In this document: positions 24,968-33,481 of the stretch, piece after piece
Layout: the number at the start of each line of letters is the position of its first letter
Numbering within the stretch: position 1 is the stretch's first letter
NCBI RefSeq assembly: GCF_004339675.1
Contig: NZ_SLVM01000015.1
Location: forward strand, 1-64,000
Source of the DNA: Rhodovulum steppense
GTDB lineage: Bacteria > Pseudomonadota > Alphaproteobacteria > Rhodobacterales > Rhodobacteraceae
Length of the DNA stretch: 64,000 nucleotides
Direction of reading: 5' to 3'
Notes under the pieces: model-generated
Database searches by the model: none
What the model was told of the DNA's origin: nothing
The model's input: the letters and a program-made list of their open reading frames with translations, nothing else
Program-made: the position numbers and the translations under genes

Positions 24968-25013
24968 ATCCTGCGGGTGCCGCAGCGCCGCCGGTCGGGG
25001 CAGGGGGGATGCG

Positions 25014-25715
25014 TCACGCCCGCGGCGGCTGGACCAGCCCGCGCTGCACCGCCGGGCGGGCGAGGAAGCGGTCGAGCCAGGCGTGCAGGTTGGCGAAGTC
25101 GGTCCAACCGACCAGGTCGCCCGCCTCATAGCCGACCAGCAGGTTGCGCAGCCAGGGCAGGAGGGCGATATCGGCGATGGAATAGTCGCCGCAGATCCAG
25201 GCGCGCCCCTCCATCCGCCTGTCCAGCACCGTCAGCAGGCGCCGGCTTTCCGCGACATAGCGCTCGCGCGGGCGCGGATCCTCGATCTCGGTGCCCTTGA
25301 ACTTGACGAAGAACCCCATCTGCCCGAACATCGGCCCGACGCCGCCCATCTGGAACATCAGCCATTGCAGCACCTCGTGGCGGGCGCGCGGGGCGGTGGG
25401 CAGGAACTGTCCGGTCTTCTCGGCCAGGTAGATCAGGATCGCCCCGCTTTCGAACAGCGCCATGGGCGCGCCGTCCGGCCCCTCGGGGTCGATGATCGCG
25501 GGGATCTTGTTGTTGGGGTTGAGCGACAGGAAGGCCCCGGTCATCTGGTCGCCCGCAGTGATGTCGACCCGGTGCGCGTCATAGGGCAGGCCGGTTTCCT
25601 CGAGCATGATAGACACCTTGACCCCGTTCGGCGTGGGGTAGGAATAAAGCTGGATCGCCCGCGGATCGCGGGGCGGCCAGCGTTTCGTCACGGGAAAATC
25701 GGCAAGCGTCGTCAT
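25014..25715 (-). CDS. glutathione S-transferase family protein
   Basis: A 233-residue GST of the Ure2p/YghU/YfcG-like group. The N-terminal thioredoxin fold includes [20 protein letters not shown], with the catalytic-region TPNG, and [11 protein letters not shown] with the cis-proline; [19 protein letters not shown] completes the glutathione site. The helical C-terminal domain includes [16 protein letters not shown] and [15 protein letters not shown]. Members act as disulfide-bond reductases or peroxidases with glutathione. The start is the ATG at 25715 after CGGAGGA; an ATG seven codons upstream is less well placed. It is divergent from mscL. Confidence 0.88.
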   Translation of the reverse strand: MTTLADFPVTKRWPPRDPRAIQLYSYPTPNGVKVSIMLEETGLPYDAHRVDITAGDQMTGAFLSLNPNNKIPAIIDPEGPDGAPMALFESGAILIYLAEKTGQFLPTAPRARHEVLQWLMFQMGGVGPMFGQMGFFVKFKGTEIEDPRPRERYVAESRRLLTVLDRRMEGRAWICGDYSIADIALLPWLRNLLVGYEAGDLVGWTDFANLHAWLDRFLARPAVQRGLVQPPRA

Positions 25716-25862
25716 CGGGTCCTCCGGCGCGGTCATTCCCCGGTCTTGTCGGGGTCCGGGGAAAAAATTGCAACAGGGCCGGGCGGGGCGCGTGTTACGC
25801 TTTTCCATCTGTCGCGCGAAGGACGGCAGAGGGACGGATGTACCATTTCCGGTGGAGCACAC

Positions 25863-26258
25863 ATGCTGAAGGAATTTCGTGATTTCATCGCCCGGGGCAA
25901 TGTCATGGACATGGCCGTGGGCATCATCATCGGGGCGGCATTCACCGCCATTGTCACCTCGCTGGTCGAGGACATGATCAACCCGATCATCGGGCTGTTC
26001 ATCGGCGGCGTCGATTTCTCGGGGCTCGCCCTCAGGGTCGGCGAGGGCGACAATGCGGGCGTCTTCGCCTATGGCAAGTTCATCACCGCGCTGATCAATT
26101 TCCTGATCATCGCCTGGGTCGTCTTCCTGTTGGTCAAGGGCGTGAACCGGGTCAAGGAGATGGCGATCAAGGCCGAGAAAGCCGCCGCGCCGCCGCCCGG
26201 CCCCAGCCAGGAAGAGTTGCTGATCGAGATCCGCGACGCGCTGAAGGCGCGCGGCTGA
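25863..26258 (+). CDS. mscL: large-conductance mechanosensitive channel
   Basis: A 131-residue MscL. The N-terminal helix [20 protein letters not shown] leads into TM1 ([19 protein letters not shown]), the periplasmic loop, TM2 ([20 protein letters not shown]) and a cytoplasmic helix ([16 protein letters not shown]). It forms a pentameric pore in the inner membrane that opens on osmotic downshock. Length is standard. A ribosome site (GGTGGA) precedes the ATG. Confidence 0.96.
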   Translation: MLKEFRDFIARGNVMDMAVGIIIGAAFTAIVTSLVEDMINPIIGLFIGGVDFSGLALRVGEGDNAGVFAYGKFITALINFLIIAWVVFLLVKGVNRVKEMAIKAEKAAAPPPGPSQEELLIEIRDALKARG

Positions 26259-26295
26259 GCCCGGCCGGGGCGCCCGGCACCGTCCGGGGGGCGAC

Positions 26296-27414
26296 TCAGA
26301 CCCGCAGCGCCAGATGCGGCGACAGCACGTCGATGCCCTGCGCCTTGCCCGCGCCATAGCAGGTCAGATGCCCCGAATGGGCGTTCAGCCCGGCCAGCAG
26401 GTGCGGATCCTCCTCGCAGGCCCGCCGCCAGCCCTTGTCCGCCAGCGCCAGCAGGAAGGGCATCGTCGCATTGCCCAGCGCCAGGGTCGAGCTGCGCGGC
26501 ACCGCGCCGGGCATGTTGGCCACGCAGTAATGCACGACCCCGTCCACCTCGTAGATCGGCGCCTGATGCGTCGTGGCGTGCGAGGTTTCGAAACAGCCGC
26601 CCTGGTCGATCGCCACATCGACCAGCACCGCGCCGGGTTTCATGCGGGCCAGGTCGGCGCAGGACACCAGCTTCGGCGCCGCGGCGCCGGGGATCAGCAC
26701 CGCGCCCACCACCATGTCGGCCCGTTCCAGCAATTCCCCCAGCGCCCCGCCCGAAGAATAGCGCGTGCGCATCAGCGGCCCGAAGGCGTCGTCGAGATAG
26801 CGCAGCCGCGCCAGCGACCGGTCCAGCACCGTCACCTCGGCCCCCATCCCGGCCGCGATCCTTGCTGCATGGGTTCCGACCACGCCGCCGCCGATCACCA
26901 CCACCTCGGCCGGACCCACCCCCGGCACGCCGCCCATCAGCACGCCGCGCCCGCCATTGGCCTTTTGCAGCGCCCAGGCGCCGACCTGCGGCGCGAGCCG
27001 CCCCGCCACCTCGGACATCGGCGCCAGAAGCGGCAGCCCGCCGCCCGCATCGGTCACCGTTTCATAGGCGATGGCGGTCACGCCGCTGTCCAGCAGGTCG
27101 CGGGTCTGGTCGGGATCGGGGGCAAGATGCAGATAGGTGAACAGAACCTGCCCCGCGCGCAGCAGCCTGCGTTCGCCCGCCTGCGGCTCCTTGACCTTCA
27201 CGACCAGATCTGCGCGGGCAAAGACCTCTTCGGCCGTCTCCGCCAGCATCGCCCCCGCCGCCCGGTAATCGGCATCCGCAAAGCCCGCGCCCAGCCCCGC
27301 GCCCTGTTCCACCAGCACCTCATGGCCATGGGCCACCGCTTCGCGCGCGGCGTCCGGCGTCAGCCCGACGCGGTATTCCTGCGGCTTGATCTCCCTCGGG
27401 CATCCGATACGCAT
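26296..27414 (-). CDS. ald: alanine dehydrogenase
   Basis: A 372-residue NAD-dependent alanine dehydrogenase, converting L-alanine to pyruvate and ammonia. It starts MRIGCPREIKPQEYRVGLTP, carries VKVKEPQAGE, a YLHLAPDPDQTRDLL segment, the Rossmann motif VVVIGGGVVGTHAARIAAGM, and the C-terminal HYCVANMPGAVPRSSTLAL, all typical. The usual family length is about 371. The upstream frame is ignored because the family starts at this ATG (27414). An Lrp-type regulator is transcribed divergently and probably controls it. Confidence 0.95.
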   Translation of the reverse strand: MRIGCPREIKPQEYRVGLTPDAAREAVAHGHEVLVEQGAGLGAGFADADYRAAGAMLAETAEEVFARADLVVKVKEPQAGERRLLRAGQVLFTYLHLAPDPDQTRDLLDSGVTAIAYETVTDAGGGLPLLAPMSEVAGRLAPQVGAWALQKANGGRGVLMGGVPGVGPAEVVVIGGGVVGTHAARIAAGMGAEVTVLDRSLARLRYLDDAFGPLMRTRYSSGGALGELLERADMVVGAVLIPGAAAPKLVSCADLARMKPGAVLVDVAIDQGGCFETSHATTHQAPIYEVDGVVHYCVANMPGAVPRSSTLALGNATMPFLLALADKGWRRACEEDPHLLAGLNAHSGHLTCYGAGKAQGIDVLSPHLALRV

Positions 27415-27551
27415 GGTCTGTCCTCCCTCTTGCCGCGCCCAGAATGCCGCAGCCAGCGGGGGAATGCATCGAAATCCACCCCCTTTCCCGCGTGATTTCG
27501 CGGCAGAACCGTGCAAGATTGCCCGCAAAACGCGAAGGATCTTTCACGCGC

Positions 27552-28010
27552 ATGCAGCTTGACGACACCGACCGGCGCCTCTTGCGGGTGCTTCAGAAAG
27601 AGGGCCGCATCTCGAATGCCGATCTGAGCGAGCGGGTGAACCTCTCGCCCTCGGCCTGTCACCGCCGCGTCGCCCGGCTGGAACGCGAGGGCTTCATCCG
27701 CGATTACGTTGCCCTTCTGGACCCGCGCAAGGTCGACCTCCCCACCACGGTCTTTGTCGAGATCACGCTTTCGGGTCAGGCCGACGAGGTGCTGGAGGCG
27801 TTCGAGAAGGCCGTCGCCCGGGTGCCCGACGTGCTGGAATGCCACCTGATGGCGGGCAGCGCCGATTACCTGCTCAAGATCGTGGCCGAGGACAGCGAGG
27901 ATTTCGCCCGCATCCACCGCCAGCACCTGACCCGCCTGCCCGGCGTGGCGCGGATGCAGTCATCTTTCGCACTCAGGACAGTGTTCAAGACCACCGCCCT
28001 GCCGCTATAG
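27552..28010 (+). CDS. Lrp/AsnC-family regulator, probable regulator of ald
   Basis: A 152-residue Lrp/AsnC protein. The N-terminal helix-turn-helix is LDDTDRRLLRVLQKEGRISN and DLSERVNLSPSACHRRVARL; the C-terminal RAM domain is PTTVFVEITLSGQADEVLEA and MAGSADYLLKIVAEDSEDFA. It is divergent from alanine dehydrogenase, the arrangement of AldR/ald pairs, so it likely activates ald in response to alanine. The 137-bp space contains the near-palindrome CGCGTGATTTCGCG. The start at 27552 matches the family; the longer frame is discarded. Confidence 0.9.
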   Translation: MQLDDTDRRLLRVLQKEGRISNADLSERVNLSPSACHRRVARLEREGFIRDYVALLDPRKVDLPTTVFVEITLSGQADEVLEAFEKAVARVPDVLECHLMAGSADYLLKIVAEDSEDFARIHRQHLTRLPGVARMQSSFALRTVFKTTALPL

Positions 28011-28036
28011 GGGGGGCAAACCGGATGGAGGCTGCG

Positions 28037-28687
28037 ATGGGCAAGGACAAGGACAAGCGCAAGGCGATCATCGCCGCGTGCCTCAGGATGAACGCGGTCG
28101 GGCTGAACCAGGGCAGTTCCGGCAATATCAGCCTGCGCCACCATGACGGGCTGCTCATCACGCCCAGTTCCATCCCCTACGAGGACATGACGCCCGAGGA
28201 TATCGTCTTTCTCGACATGGACGGCACGGCGCATGGGGACCGCAAGCCCTCGTCCGAATGGCGCTTTCACCGCGACATCCTGGCCCGCCGCCCCGATCTG
28301 GGCGCCGTGGTCCATGCGCATGCGCCCTACTGCACGACGCTGGCGATCCTGCACAGGGAGATCCCCGCGGTGCATTACATGATCGCCGCGGCAGGGGGCG
28401 GCACCATCCGCTGCGCGCGCTATGAAACCTTCGGCACGCAGGCGCTGTCGGATGCCGTGATCGAGGCGATGGAGGGGCGCAAGGCCTGCCTGATGGCCCA
28501 TCACGGCATGATCGCGGCCGAGGCGACGCTGGACCGCGCCATGTGGCTCGCCGTCGAGGTCGAGGCGCTGGCCCGCCAGTATCACGGCGCGCTGCAACTG
28601 GGCGACCCGCCGCTTCTGAGCGACGCGCAACTGGCCGAGGCGGTCGCGCAGTTCAGCGCGGGCTACGGGCAGGGTGGACAGGACTGA
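28037..28687 (+). CDS. class II aldolase/adducin family protein (FucA-like)
   Basis: A 216-residue zinc-dependent class II aldolase. Signature stretches are NQGSSGNISLRHHDGLLITP, PSSEWRFHRDI with the catalytic Glu, VVHAHAPYCTTLAI with two zinc-ligand histidines, and CLMAHHGMI with the third. The family includes L-fuculose-1-phosphate and L-ribulose-5-phosphate enzymes; the exact substrate is not readable here. The start at 28037 is chosen over 28025 because GGAGG lies 5 bp before it. It follows the Lrp-type regulator by 26 bp, so they may share a transcript. Confidence 0.85.
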   Translation: MGKDKDKRKAIIAACLRMNAVGLNQGSSGNISLRHHDGLLITPSSIPYEDMTPEDIVFLDMDGTAHGDRKPSSEWRFHRDILARRPDLGAVVHAHAPYCTTLAILHREIPAVHYMIAAAGGGTIRCARYETFGTQALSDAVIEAMEGRKACLMAHHGMIAAEATLDRAMWLAVEVEALARQYHGALQLGDPPLLSDAQLAEAVAQFSAGYGQGGQD

Positions 28688-28998
28688 ACCCGGGGCCGCA
28701 TCGGCCGCGATCTTGCCGGTTTCAGGGCGCCCGCCGCTCCGGAAATGCGCCGCCGCGCCCGCGCCGGGCAGTCGTCCTTTCCGTGCGTCCGGCATCCGGA
28801 CCGGGTCCGGCCCGATTTCCGGACGGACGGTATCCTGCGCCACCTGGTCGTCGGGCCGTCGCGCCGGGGCCGGGGGCTTGCCTCGCCCGTCCCGACCCCG
28901 CCGCGTGACCGGCGACGAGTCGGGCAAAAGGTCCGATGAAAGTCCGATGGAATTCCGATGGAATTCCGATTTCCGCCGCAGCCCGGAGTCCCGGAAAC
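28688..28998. other. 311-bp gap between convergent genes
   Basis: No gene seen. The right half holds four tandem 11-bp units (28932-28975), and the rpsU terminator follows at 29000-29028. Frames crossing the region are GC-rich noise. Confidence 0.45.
28932..28975. repeat. four tandem 11-bp units (TCCGATGGAAT)
   Basis: Units at 28932, 28943, 28954 and 28965: the middle two are identical (TCCGATGGAAT), the first is TCCGATGAAAG and the last TCCGATTTCCG. The array lies downstream of the rpsU terminator, between convergent genes. Confidence 0.8.
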
Positions 28999-28999
28999 G

Positions 29000-29028
29000 A
29001 AAAACCCCCGGGCCGGAGCCTCGGGGGT
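29000..29028 (-). terminator. rho-independent terminator of rpsU
   Basis: On the minus strand ACCCCCGAGGCTCCGGCCCG then GGGGTTTTTCG forms a GC stem followed by five T residues, 43 bp after the rpsU stop. This is a textbook intrinsic terminator. Confidence 0.8.
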
Positions 29029-29071
29029 CGTCGTACCGGGGCCGAAGCCCCCGTTCGCATGTCGTCGGGAC

Positions 29072-29278
29072 TTACAGAAGCCCTTCGCGCTGGGCTTTCT
29101 TGCGCGCCAGCTTCCGGGCACGGCGGATGGCCTCGGCCTTCTCGCGCGCCTTCTTCTCGGACGGTTTCTCGAAATGCTGCTTGAGCTTCATTTCCCGGAA
29201 CACGCCCTCGCGCTGAAGCTTTTTCTTCAGCGCACGAAGTGCCTGATCGACATTGTTGTCGCGAACGCTTACCTGCAT
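29072..29278 (-). CDS. rpsU: 30S ribosomal protein S21
   Basis: A 68-residue S21, starting [20 protein letters not shown] and ending in the basic helix [17 protein letters not shown]. It joins the 30S subunit near the anti-Shine-Dalgarno end of 16S rRNA. AAGGTGGTG precedes the ATG, and an intrinsic terminator follows. It is divergent from coq9, and the 112-bp space is AT-rich on the right side. Confidence 0.97.
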   Translation of the reverse strand: MQVSVRDNNVDQALRALKKKLQREGVFREMKLKQHFEKPSEKKAREKAEAIRRARKLARKKAQREGLL

Positions 29279-29390
29279 GTGGTTGTCACCACCTTCCTTG
29301 TTAGAGTTGCCTTCGTCAGCAGGAGGTGGTCCTATAGCAAAGCACCGCTAACTTGTCTATAGACCGCCCCGGCAACATGGAGGCCAAGCG

Positions 29391-30098
29391 ATGACCGACA
29401 CGCCGACCGGCATGGAACAGATCAGGGATCAGCTTCTCGACGCGGCGCTGATGCATGTGCCCTTCGACGGCTGGAGCGAGGCCGCCTTTCGCGCCGCCAT
29501 CTCGGATGCCGGAATCGAGCCGCAGATGGCCCGCGCCGCCTGTCCGCGGGGGGCCGTCGATCTGGCCGCGGCGTTCCACCGGCGCGGCGACGACCTGATG
29601 GTGCAGCATCTTCACCGCACCGACCTGACCGAGATGCGTATCCGCGACAAGGTGGGCCTGGCGATCCGCTACCGGATCGAGGCGGCCGAGGACAAGGAAC
29701 TGGTGCGCCGCGGTGCCACGCTGTTTGCCCTGCCGCAACATGCCGCCGAAGGCTCGCGGCTGGTCTGGGGCACCGCCGACCGGATCTGGACGGCGCTGGG
29801 CGATGTCTCGGAAGATGTCAACTGGTACACGAAACGCGCCTCGCTCGCCGCGGTCTACGGCTCGACCGTGCTTTACTGGCTGGGGGACGAGACGCCCGGA
29901 GAACAGGCGACCTGGGAATTTCTCGACCGCCGCATCGGCAATGTGATGCAGGTCGAGAAGGCAAAGGCGCAGGCGCGCAAGAACCCGCTGCTCAAGCCCT
30001 TCCTGATCGGTCCCGATTTCATCGCCCGCCAGATCAGGCCCCCCCATGCCCGACCGCGCCATCGCATGCCGGGTTGGCTGTCGCCGCGCACGGAGTAA
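29391..30098 (+). CDS. COQ9 family ubiquinone biosynthesis protein
   Basis: A 235-residue COQ9-family protein. The N-terminal TetR-like helical part (IRDQLLDAALMHVPFDGWSE) and the C-terminal lipid-binding part (VNWYTKRASLAAVYGSTVLY, WLGDETPGEQATWEFLDRRI) are typical. COQ9 binds isoprenoid quinone intermediates and presents them to COQ7-type hydroxylases. It is followed 2 bp later by a quinone-oxidoreductase gene, and the ATG follows GGAGGCCAAGCG. The C-terminal ~20 residues are proline-rich and less conserved. Confidence 0.9.
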   Translation: MTDTPTGMEQIRDQLLDAALMHVPFDGWSEAAFRAAISDAGIEPQMARAACPRGAVDLAAAFHRRGDDLMVQHLHRTDLTEMRIRDKVGLAIRYRIEAAEDKELVRRGATLFALPQHAAEGSRLVWGTADRIWTALGDVSEDVNWYTKRASLAAVYGSTVLYWLGDETPGEQATWEFLDRRIGNVMQVEKAKAQARKNPLLKPFLIGPDFIARQIRPPHARPRHRMPGWLSPRTE

Positions 30099-30100
30099 AC

Positions 30101-31090
30101 ATGACCCTTCCCGCCACGATGCGCGCTGTCGAGATTTCCGAACCCGGCGGCCCCGAGGTCCTGCGCCTGACCGACCGCCCGGTGCCGGTGCCCGGCGCGG
30201 GCGAGATCCTGATCCGGCTGGCCTATGCGGGCGTCAACCGGCCCGATGCGCTGCAACGCGCGGGGCTTTACGCGCCGCCGCCCTGGGCATCCGACCTGCC
30301 CGGTCTGGAAGGGGCGGGCGAGGTGGTGGCCATCGGCCCGGATGTCGCGGGTATCGCGGTGGGCGATCAGGTCTGCGCGCTGCTGCCGGGTGGGGGATAC
30401 GCGGAATACGTCGTCACCCCCGCCGCCCATGCCCTGCCCGTGCCCGAGGGGCTGGACCTGGAACAGGCCGCCTGCCTGCCCGAAACCTTCTTCACCGTCT
30501 GGTCCAACGTCTTCATGCGCGGCGGGCTCAAGGCGGGCGAGAGGTTCCTGGTCCATGGCGGGTCGTCGGGCATCGGGACCACCGCGATCCAGTTGGCGCA
30601 TGTCTTCGGCGCGCGGGTCTTCACGACCGCCGGAAGCGCCGAGAAATGCGCGGCCTGTGTGGCGTTGGGCGCCGAGCGCGCGATCAACTACCGCGAGGAG
30701 GATTTCGCCGAGGTCCTGCGCGCCGAGGGCGGCGCCGACCTGATCCTCGACATGGTGGGGGGCGACTACCTGCCCAGGAACGTGCGCGCGCTGGCCGATG
30801 AGGGACGGCTGGTGCAGATCGCGTTCCTCAAGGGGTCGAAGGTCGAGTTGAACTTCGCCCAGGTGATGATGCGGCGGCTGACGATCACGGGTTCCACCCT
30901 GCGTCCGCAATCCGATCTGGCCAAGGCGCGGATCGCCGACGAGTTGCGCGACAAGGTCTGGCCGCTGATCGCAGCGGGCCGTGTCCGGCCCGTGATGGAC
31001 AGCGAGTTCCCGCTGGATGACGCCGCCGCCGCCCATGCCCGCATGGAATCCAGCGCCCATGTCGGAAAGATCGTGCTGAGGGTGGCCTGA
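30101..31090 (+). CDS. NAD(P)H-quinone oxidoreductase, zinc-free MDR family
   Basis: A 329-residue medium-chain dehydrogenase/reductase of the quinone oxidoreductase/PIG3 type. N-terminal GroES-like part: EISEPGGPEVLRLTDRPVPV and VNRPDALQRAGLYAPPP; cofactor part: FLVHGGSSGIGTTAIQLAHV, the NADPH-binding motif. No structural-zinc cysteine cluster is present. It would reduce quinones or enals with NADPH. The ATG at 30101 comes 2 bp after the coq9 stop, so the two are an operon, although a ubiquinone role is only inferred. Confidence 0.88.
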   Translation: MTLPATMRAVEISEPGGPEVLRLTDRPVPVPGAGEILIRLAYAGVNRPDALQRAGLYAPPPWASDLPGLEGAGEVVAIGPDVAGIAVGDQVCALLPGGGYAEYVVTPAAHALPVPEGLDLEQAACLPETFFTVWSNVFMRGGLKAGERFLVHGGSSGIGTTAIQLAHVFGARVFTTAGSAEKCAACVALGAERAINYREEDFAEVLRAEGGADLILDMVGGDYLPRNVRALADEGRLVQIAFLKGSKVELNFAQVMMRRLTITGSTLRPQSDLAKARIADELRDKVWPLIAAGRVRPVMDSEFPLDDAAAAHARMESSAHVGKIVLRVA

Positions 31091-31320
31091 CCGGACCGAG
31101 GTTGAGAAATGGTCTGATTCCCAGCCCGACTGGCCGTATTGCGACCGCGCTATCTCCCTGCTCACAGCCGACGCGGTGCATGGACCAATGTGCCAAAATA
31201 CGGTTGTCGTTTCCGCAGCCGGATCTCGGCTATATGCATTCGGGGAAGGCATTGAGGGTCAGCGGGGGCTGGCGGCGGGCTCCGCCTATTCGCGGGTAGG
31301 CCGACAACACCCCATCCGGG

Positions 31321-31950
31321 CTACCGGATCGGATCCATCTGCGCATCGCGCAACTCGCAATCCTCGACCACGTCATCGCCGCAAAGCCGGGGTTTCATGT
31401 CGCGTGTCAAGCATAGCCGCGCCTCCTGGATGCGGCCCGCCTTGCAGGTGATCGTCAGCATGTCGGGCCGCCAGGTGGGGTTTGCTTGCAGGAAGGTTTC
31501 CTCAACCACGGCTGCTGGTAAGCGTACATTGTCGGACAGCTTTCGGAACGCATCTGGCCGGTTCACCGCCATATAGGCGCGCCGGGAAAGGGCGTAATAT
31601 TCGCTTGTCGACAGGCCCGAGCAGCGTCCGTGCTTGTTCCACTGGTGCCAGGCCAGGCCGGCACTGCCCATGATGTCGGCCATCGCCCGTGTCTCGGCGC
31701 GGGTGGGGCCTGGTTCCGCGGTCGGACAGTAGCTCGGCCAGCCGCGTTCGTATTGTGGCCAGAGCCCGTGCAACACCCAGCCATGCCCCGTCCCCGGCTC
31801 GCATTGCGGGCTGCCACGCGCGTCGCCCTCCAGGGCACACCATGTGGGCGACCAACTCAGCGACAACACATAATAGTCGAAATTTCCGGATTCCTCGCCT
31901 GCGGCGCGGGTGATCGTGGCGGTCAGGATCAGCAGGACAAGCCAGCGCAT
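31321..31950 (-). CDS. secreted ribonuclease T2
   Basis: A 209-residue RNase T2 with a signal peptide (MRWLVLLILTATITRAAGEE). The two conserved active-site segments are intact: CAS I GWVLHGLWPQYERGWPSYC and CAS II GLAWHQWNKHGRCSG, with their catalytic histidines. Cysteines are placed for the usual disulfides. It would cleave RNA unspecifically in the periplasm or outside the cell, supplying phosphate and nucleosides. The 230 bp to the left hold no gene. Confidence 0.92.
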   Translation of the reverse strand: MRWLVLLILTATITRAAGEESGNFDYYVLSLSWSPTWCALEGDARGSPQCEPGTGHGWVLHGLWPQYERGWPSYCPTAEPGPTRAETRAMADIMGSAGLAWHQWNKHGRCSGLSTSEYYALSRRAYMAVNRPDAFRKLSDNVRLPAAVVEETFLQANPTWRPDMLTITCKAGRIQEARLCLTRDMKPRLCGDDVVEDCELRDAQMDPIR

Positions 31951-32078
31951 TTTCTCTTTTCTCCCGGCCCGTAGCCGACTATACAGGCGTCCAATCTCCC
32001 CGAAAACGAGGATCGGCGCCAGAGCGGCGCAGCCGTTTTCCCGGCTGGGGAGACCGTTGTTCGAGAGGAGTTGAACCC

Positions 32079-32843
32079 ATGAACAAGCCGATCATGGCAA
32101 AGGCCACCGCTGTCTGGCTGGTAGACAACACGACGCTGACATTCAAGCAGATCGCTGATTTTTGCGGCATGCACGAGCTCGAGGTTCAGGGGATCGCTGA
32201 TGGCGACGTGGCCGCGGGCGTCAAGGGATTTGACCCGGTCGCCAACAACCAGCTCGACCCCATCGAGATCGAGAAGGGCGAGAAGGATCCGCTCTACAAG
32301 CTGCGGCTCAAGTTCAACCCCGCCGCGGTCGGCGAGGAAAAGCGCCGCGGTCCGCGCTATACGCCGCTGTCCAAGCGGCAGGACCGCCCGGCAGCGATCC
32401 TGTGGCTGGTCAAGTTCCATCCCGAACTGGCCGACAGCCAGATCGCCAAGCTGGTCGGCACCACCAAGCCGACGATCCAGACGATTCGCGAGCGCACGCA
32501 CTGGAACATCTCGAACATCCAGCCGATCGACCCGGTGGCGCTGGGGCTGTGTCGGCAGAGCGAACTGGACGCCGCCGTGCACAAGGCGGCGAGGAAAAAG
32601 GCCGCCGAAGGCGGGCTGATGTCGGATGACGAGCGGCGCAAGCTGGTCTCGACCGAGCAGTCGCTCGACATGGCGCCCGAGCCGCGCCTGCCCACGGCGA
32701 TCTCGGGTCTGGAAACCTTCTCGCTGACGCGCCATGACGAAGAGGACGAGGACAAGGACCTGCCCGACGCGGACAGCTTCTTCAACCTGCCCGACAGTGA
32801 CGACGAGGATGACGACGAGACCGGCCAGGGGCACGGGCGCTGA
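32079..32843 (+). CDS. trcR: TrcR / DUF1013 family cell-cycle regulator
   Basis: A 254-residue protein of the alphaproteobacterial DUF1013/TrcR family. The N-terminal part (MAKATAVWLVDNTTLTFKQI, ADFCGMHELEVQGIADGD) and the middle (RQDRPAAILWLVKFHPELAD, QIAKLVGTTKPTIQTIRERT) look like helix-turn-helix DNA-binding segments. The last ~35 residues are strongly acidic. It is annotated as a cell-cycle transcriptional regulator on the strength of family naming. The ATG follows GAGAGGAGTTG. Confidence 0.88.
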   Translation: MNKPIMAKATAVWLVDNTTLTFKQIADFCGMHELEVQGIADGDVAAGVKGFDPVANNQLDPIEIEKGEKDPLYKLRLKFNPAAVGEEKRRGPRYTPLSKRQDRPAAILWLVKFHPELADSQIAKLVGTTKPTIQTIRERTHWNISNIQPIDPVALGLCRQSELDAAVHKAARKKAAEGGLMSDDERRKLVSTEQSLDMAPEPRLPTAISGLETFSLTRHDEEDEDKDLPDADSFFNLPDSDDEDDDETGQGHGR

Positions 32844-32867
32844 GCGCCCGCCGCCTTCCGCGGCGGT

Positions 32868-33371
32868 CTACATGCCGAGGCTTTGCAGATAGGCGATGAC
32901 ATCCGCCCGGTCGCTGGCCCGGCGCATCCCGGCATAGGTCATCGCGGTGCCGCGGGCAAAGCCCTGGGGATTGGTGATCAGGGCGTCGATCCGCTCCGGC
33001 GTCCAGACGCCCTCGATCGCCGAGAACGCGGCGGAATAGCGGAAATCGTCGAAACTGGCCACATCGCGGCCCACGACCCCGTAAAGCGAGGGGCCGACGC
33101 CGTGAACGCCTTCCTCGACCCGGTGGCAGGCCTGGCATTCGCGGAACAGGCGCTCGCCACTGGCGGCACTGGCATTGGCCAGCAGCTCTTCGAAGCTGGG
33201 CGCTTCGGCAGCGGCCTCGGCGGGGGCGTCGTCGGCAAGGATGACATAGGCGGGCTGTTCGAGGCCCCGTTGGGTGTAAAGCGCGCCCGCAGCCAAGTTC
33301 ATCACATAGAAGATAGCCAGCGCAAGGCACAGTGCGGCCACGGATTTCAGCACGCCAATCAAGGCCGACAT
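32868..33371 (-). CDS. membrane-anchored cytochrome c
   Basis: A 167-residue class I cytochrome c. An N-terminal anchor (GVLKSVAALCLALAIFYVMN) is followed by a short Ala/Glu linker and a heme domain with CQACH, GPSLYGVVGRDVASFDDFRY, TPERIDALITNPQGFARGTA and an axial methionine in TAMTYAGM. The layout matches CycM/c552-type proteins, and the spacer is of normal length, in contrast to the 13623 gene. It is divergent from pheA, a pairing I recall as common in Rhodobacterales. It would carry electrons in the respiratory chain. Confidence 0.88.
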   Translation of the reverse strand: MSALIGVLKSVAALCLALAIFYVMNLAAGALYTQRGLEQPAYVILADDAPAEAAAEAPSFEELLANASAASGERLFRECQACHRVEEGVHGVGPSLYGVVGRDVASFDDFRYSAAFSAIEGVWTPERIDALITNPQGFARGTAMTYAGMRRASDRADVIAYLQSLGM

Positions 33372-33481
33372 CGCGATTTTCCCCTTTTTCCCGATCCCTT
33401 CCTAAGCGCTTCAACTTGCGTATTGCAAGGTTTATCAACCCTCGGAACATCCCCCGGAACCGAACGAGGAGCGGCCGCCGC

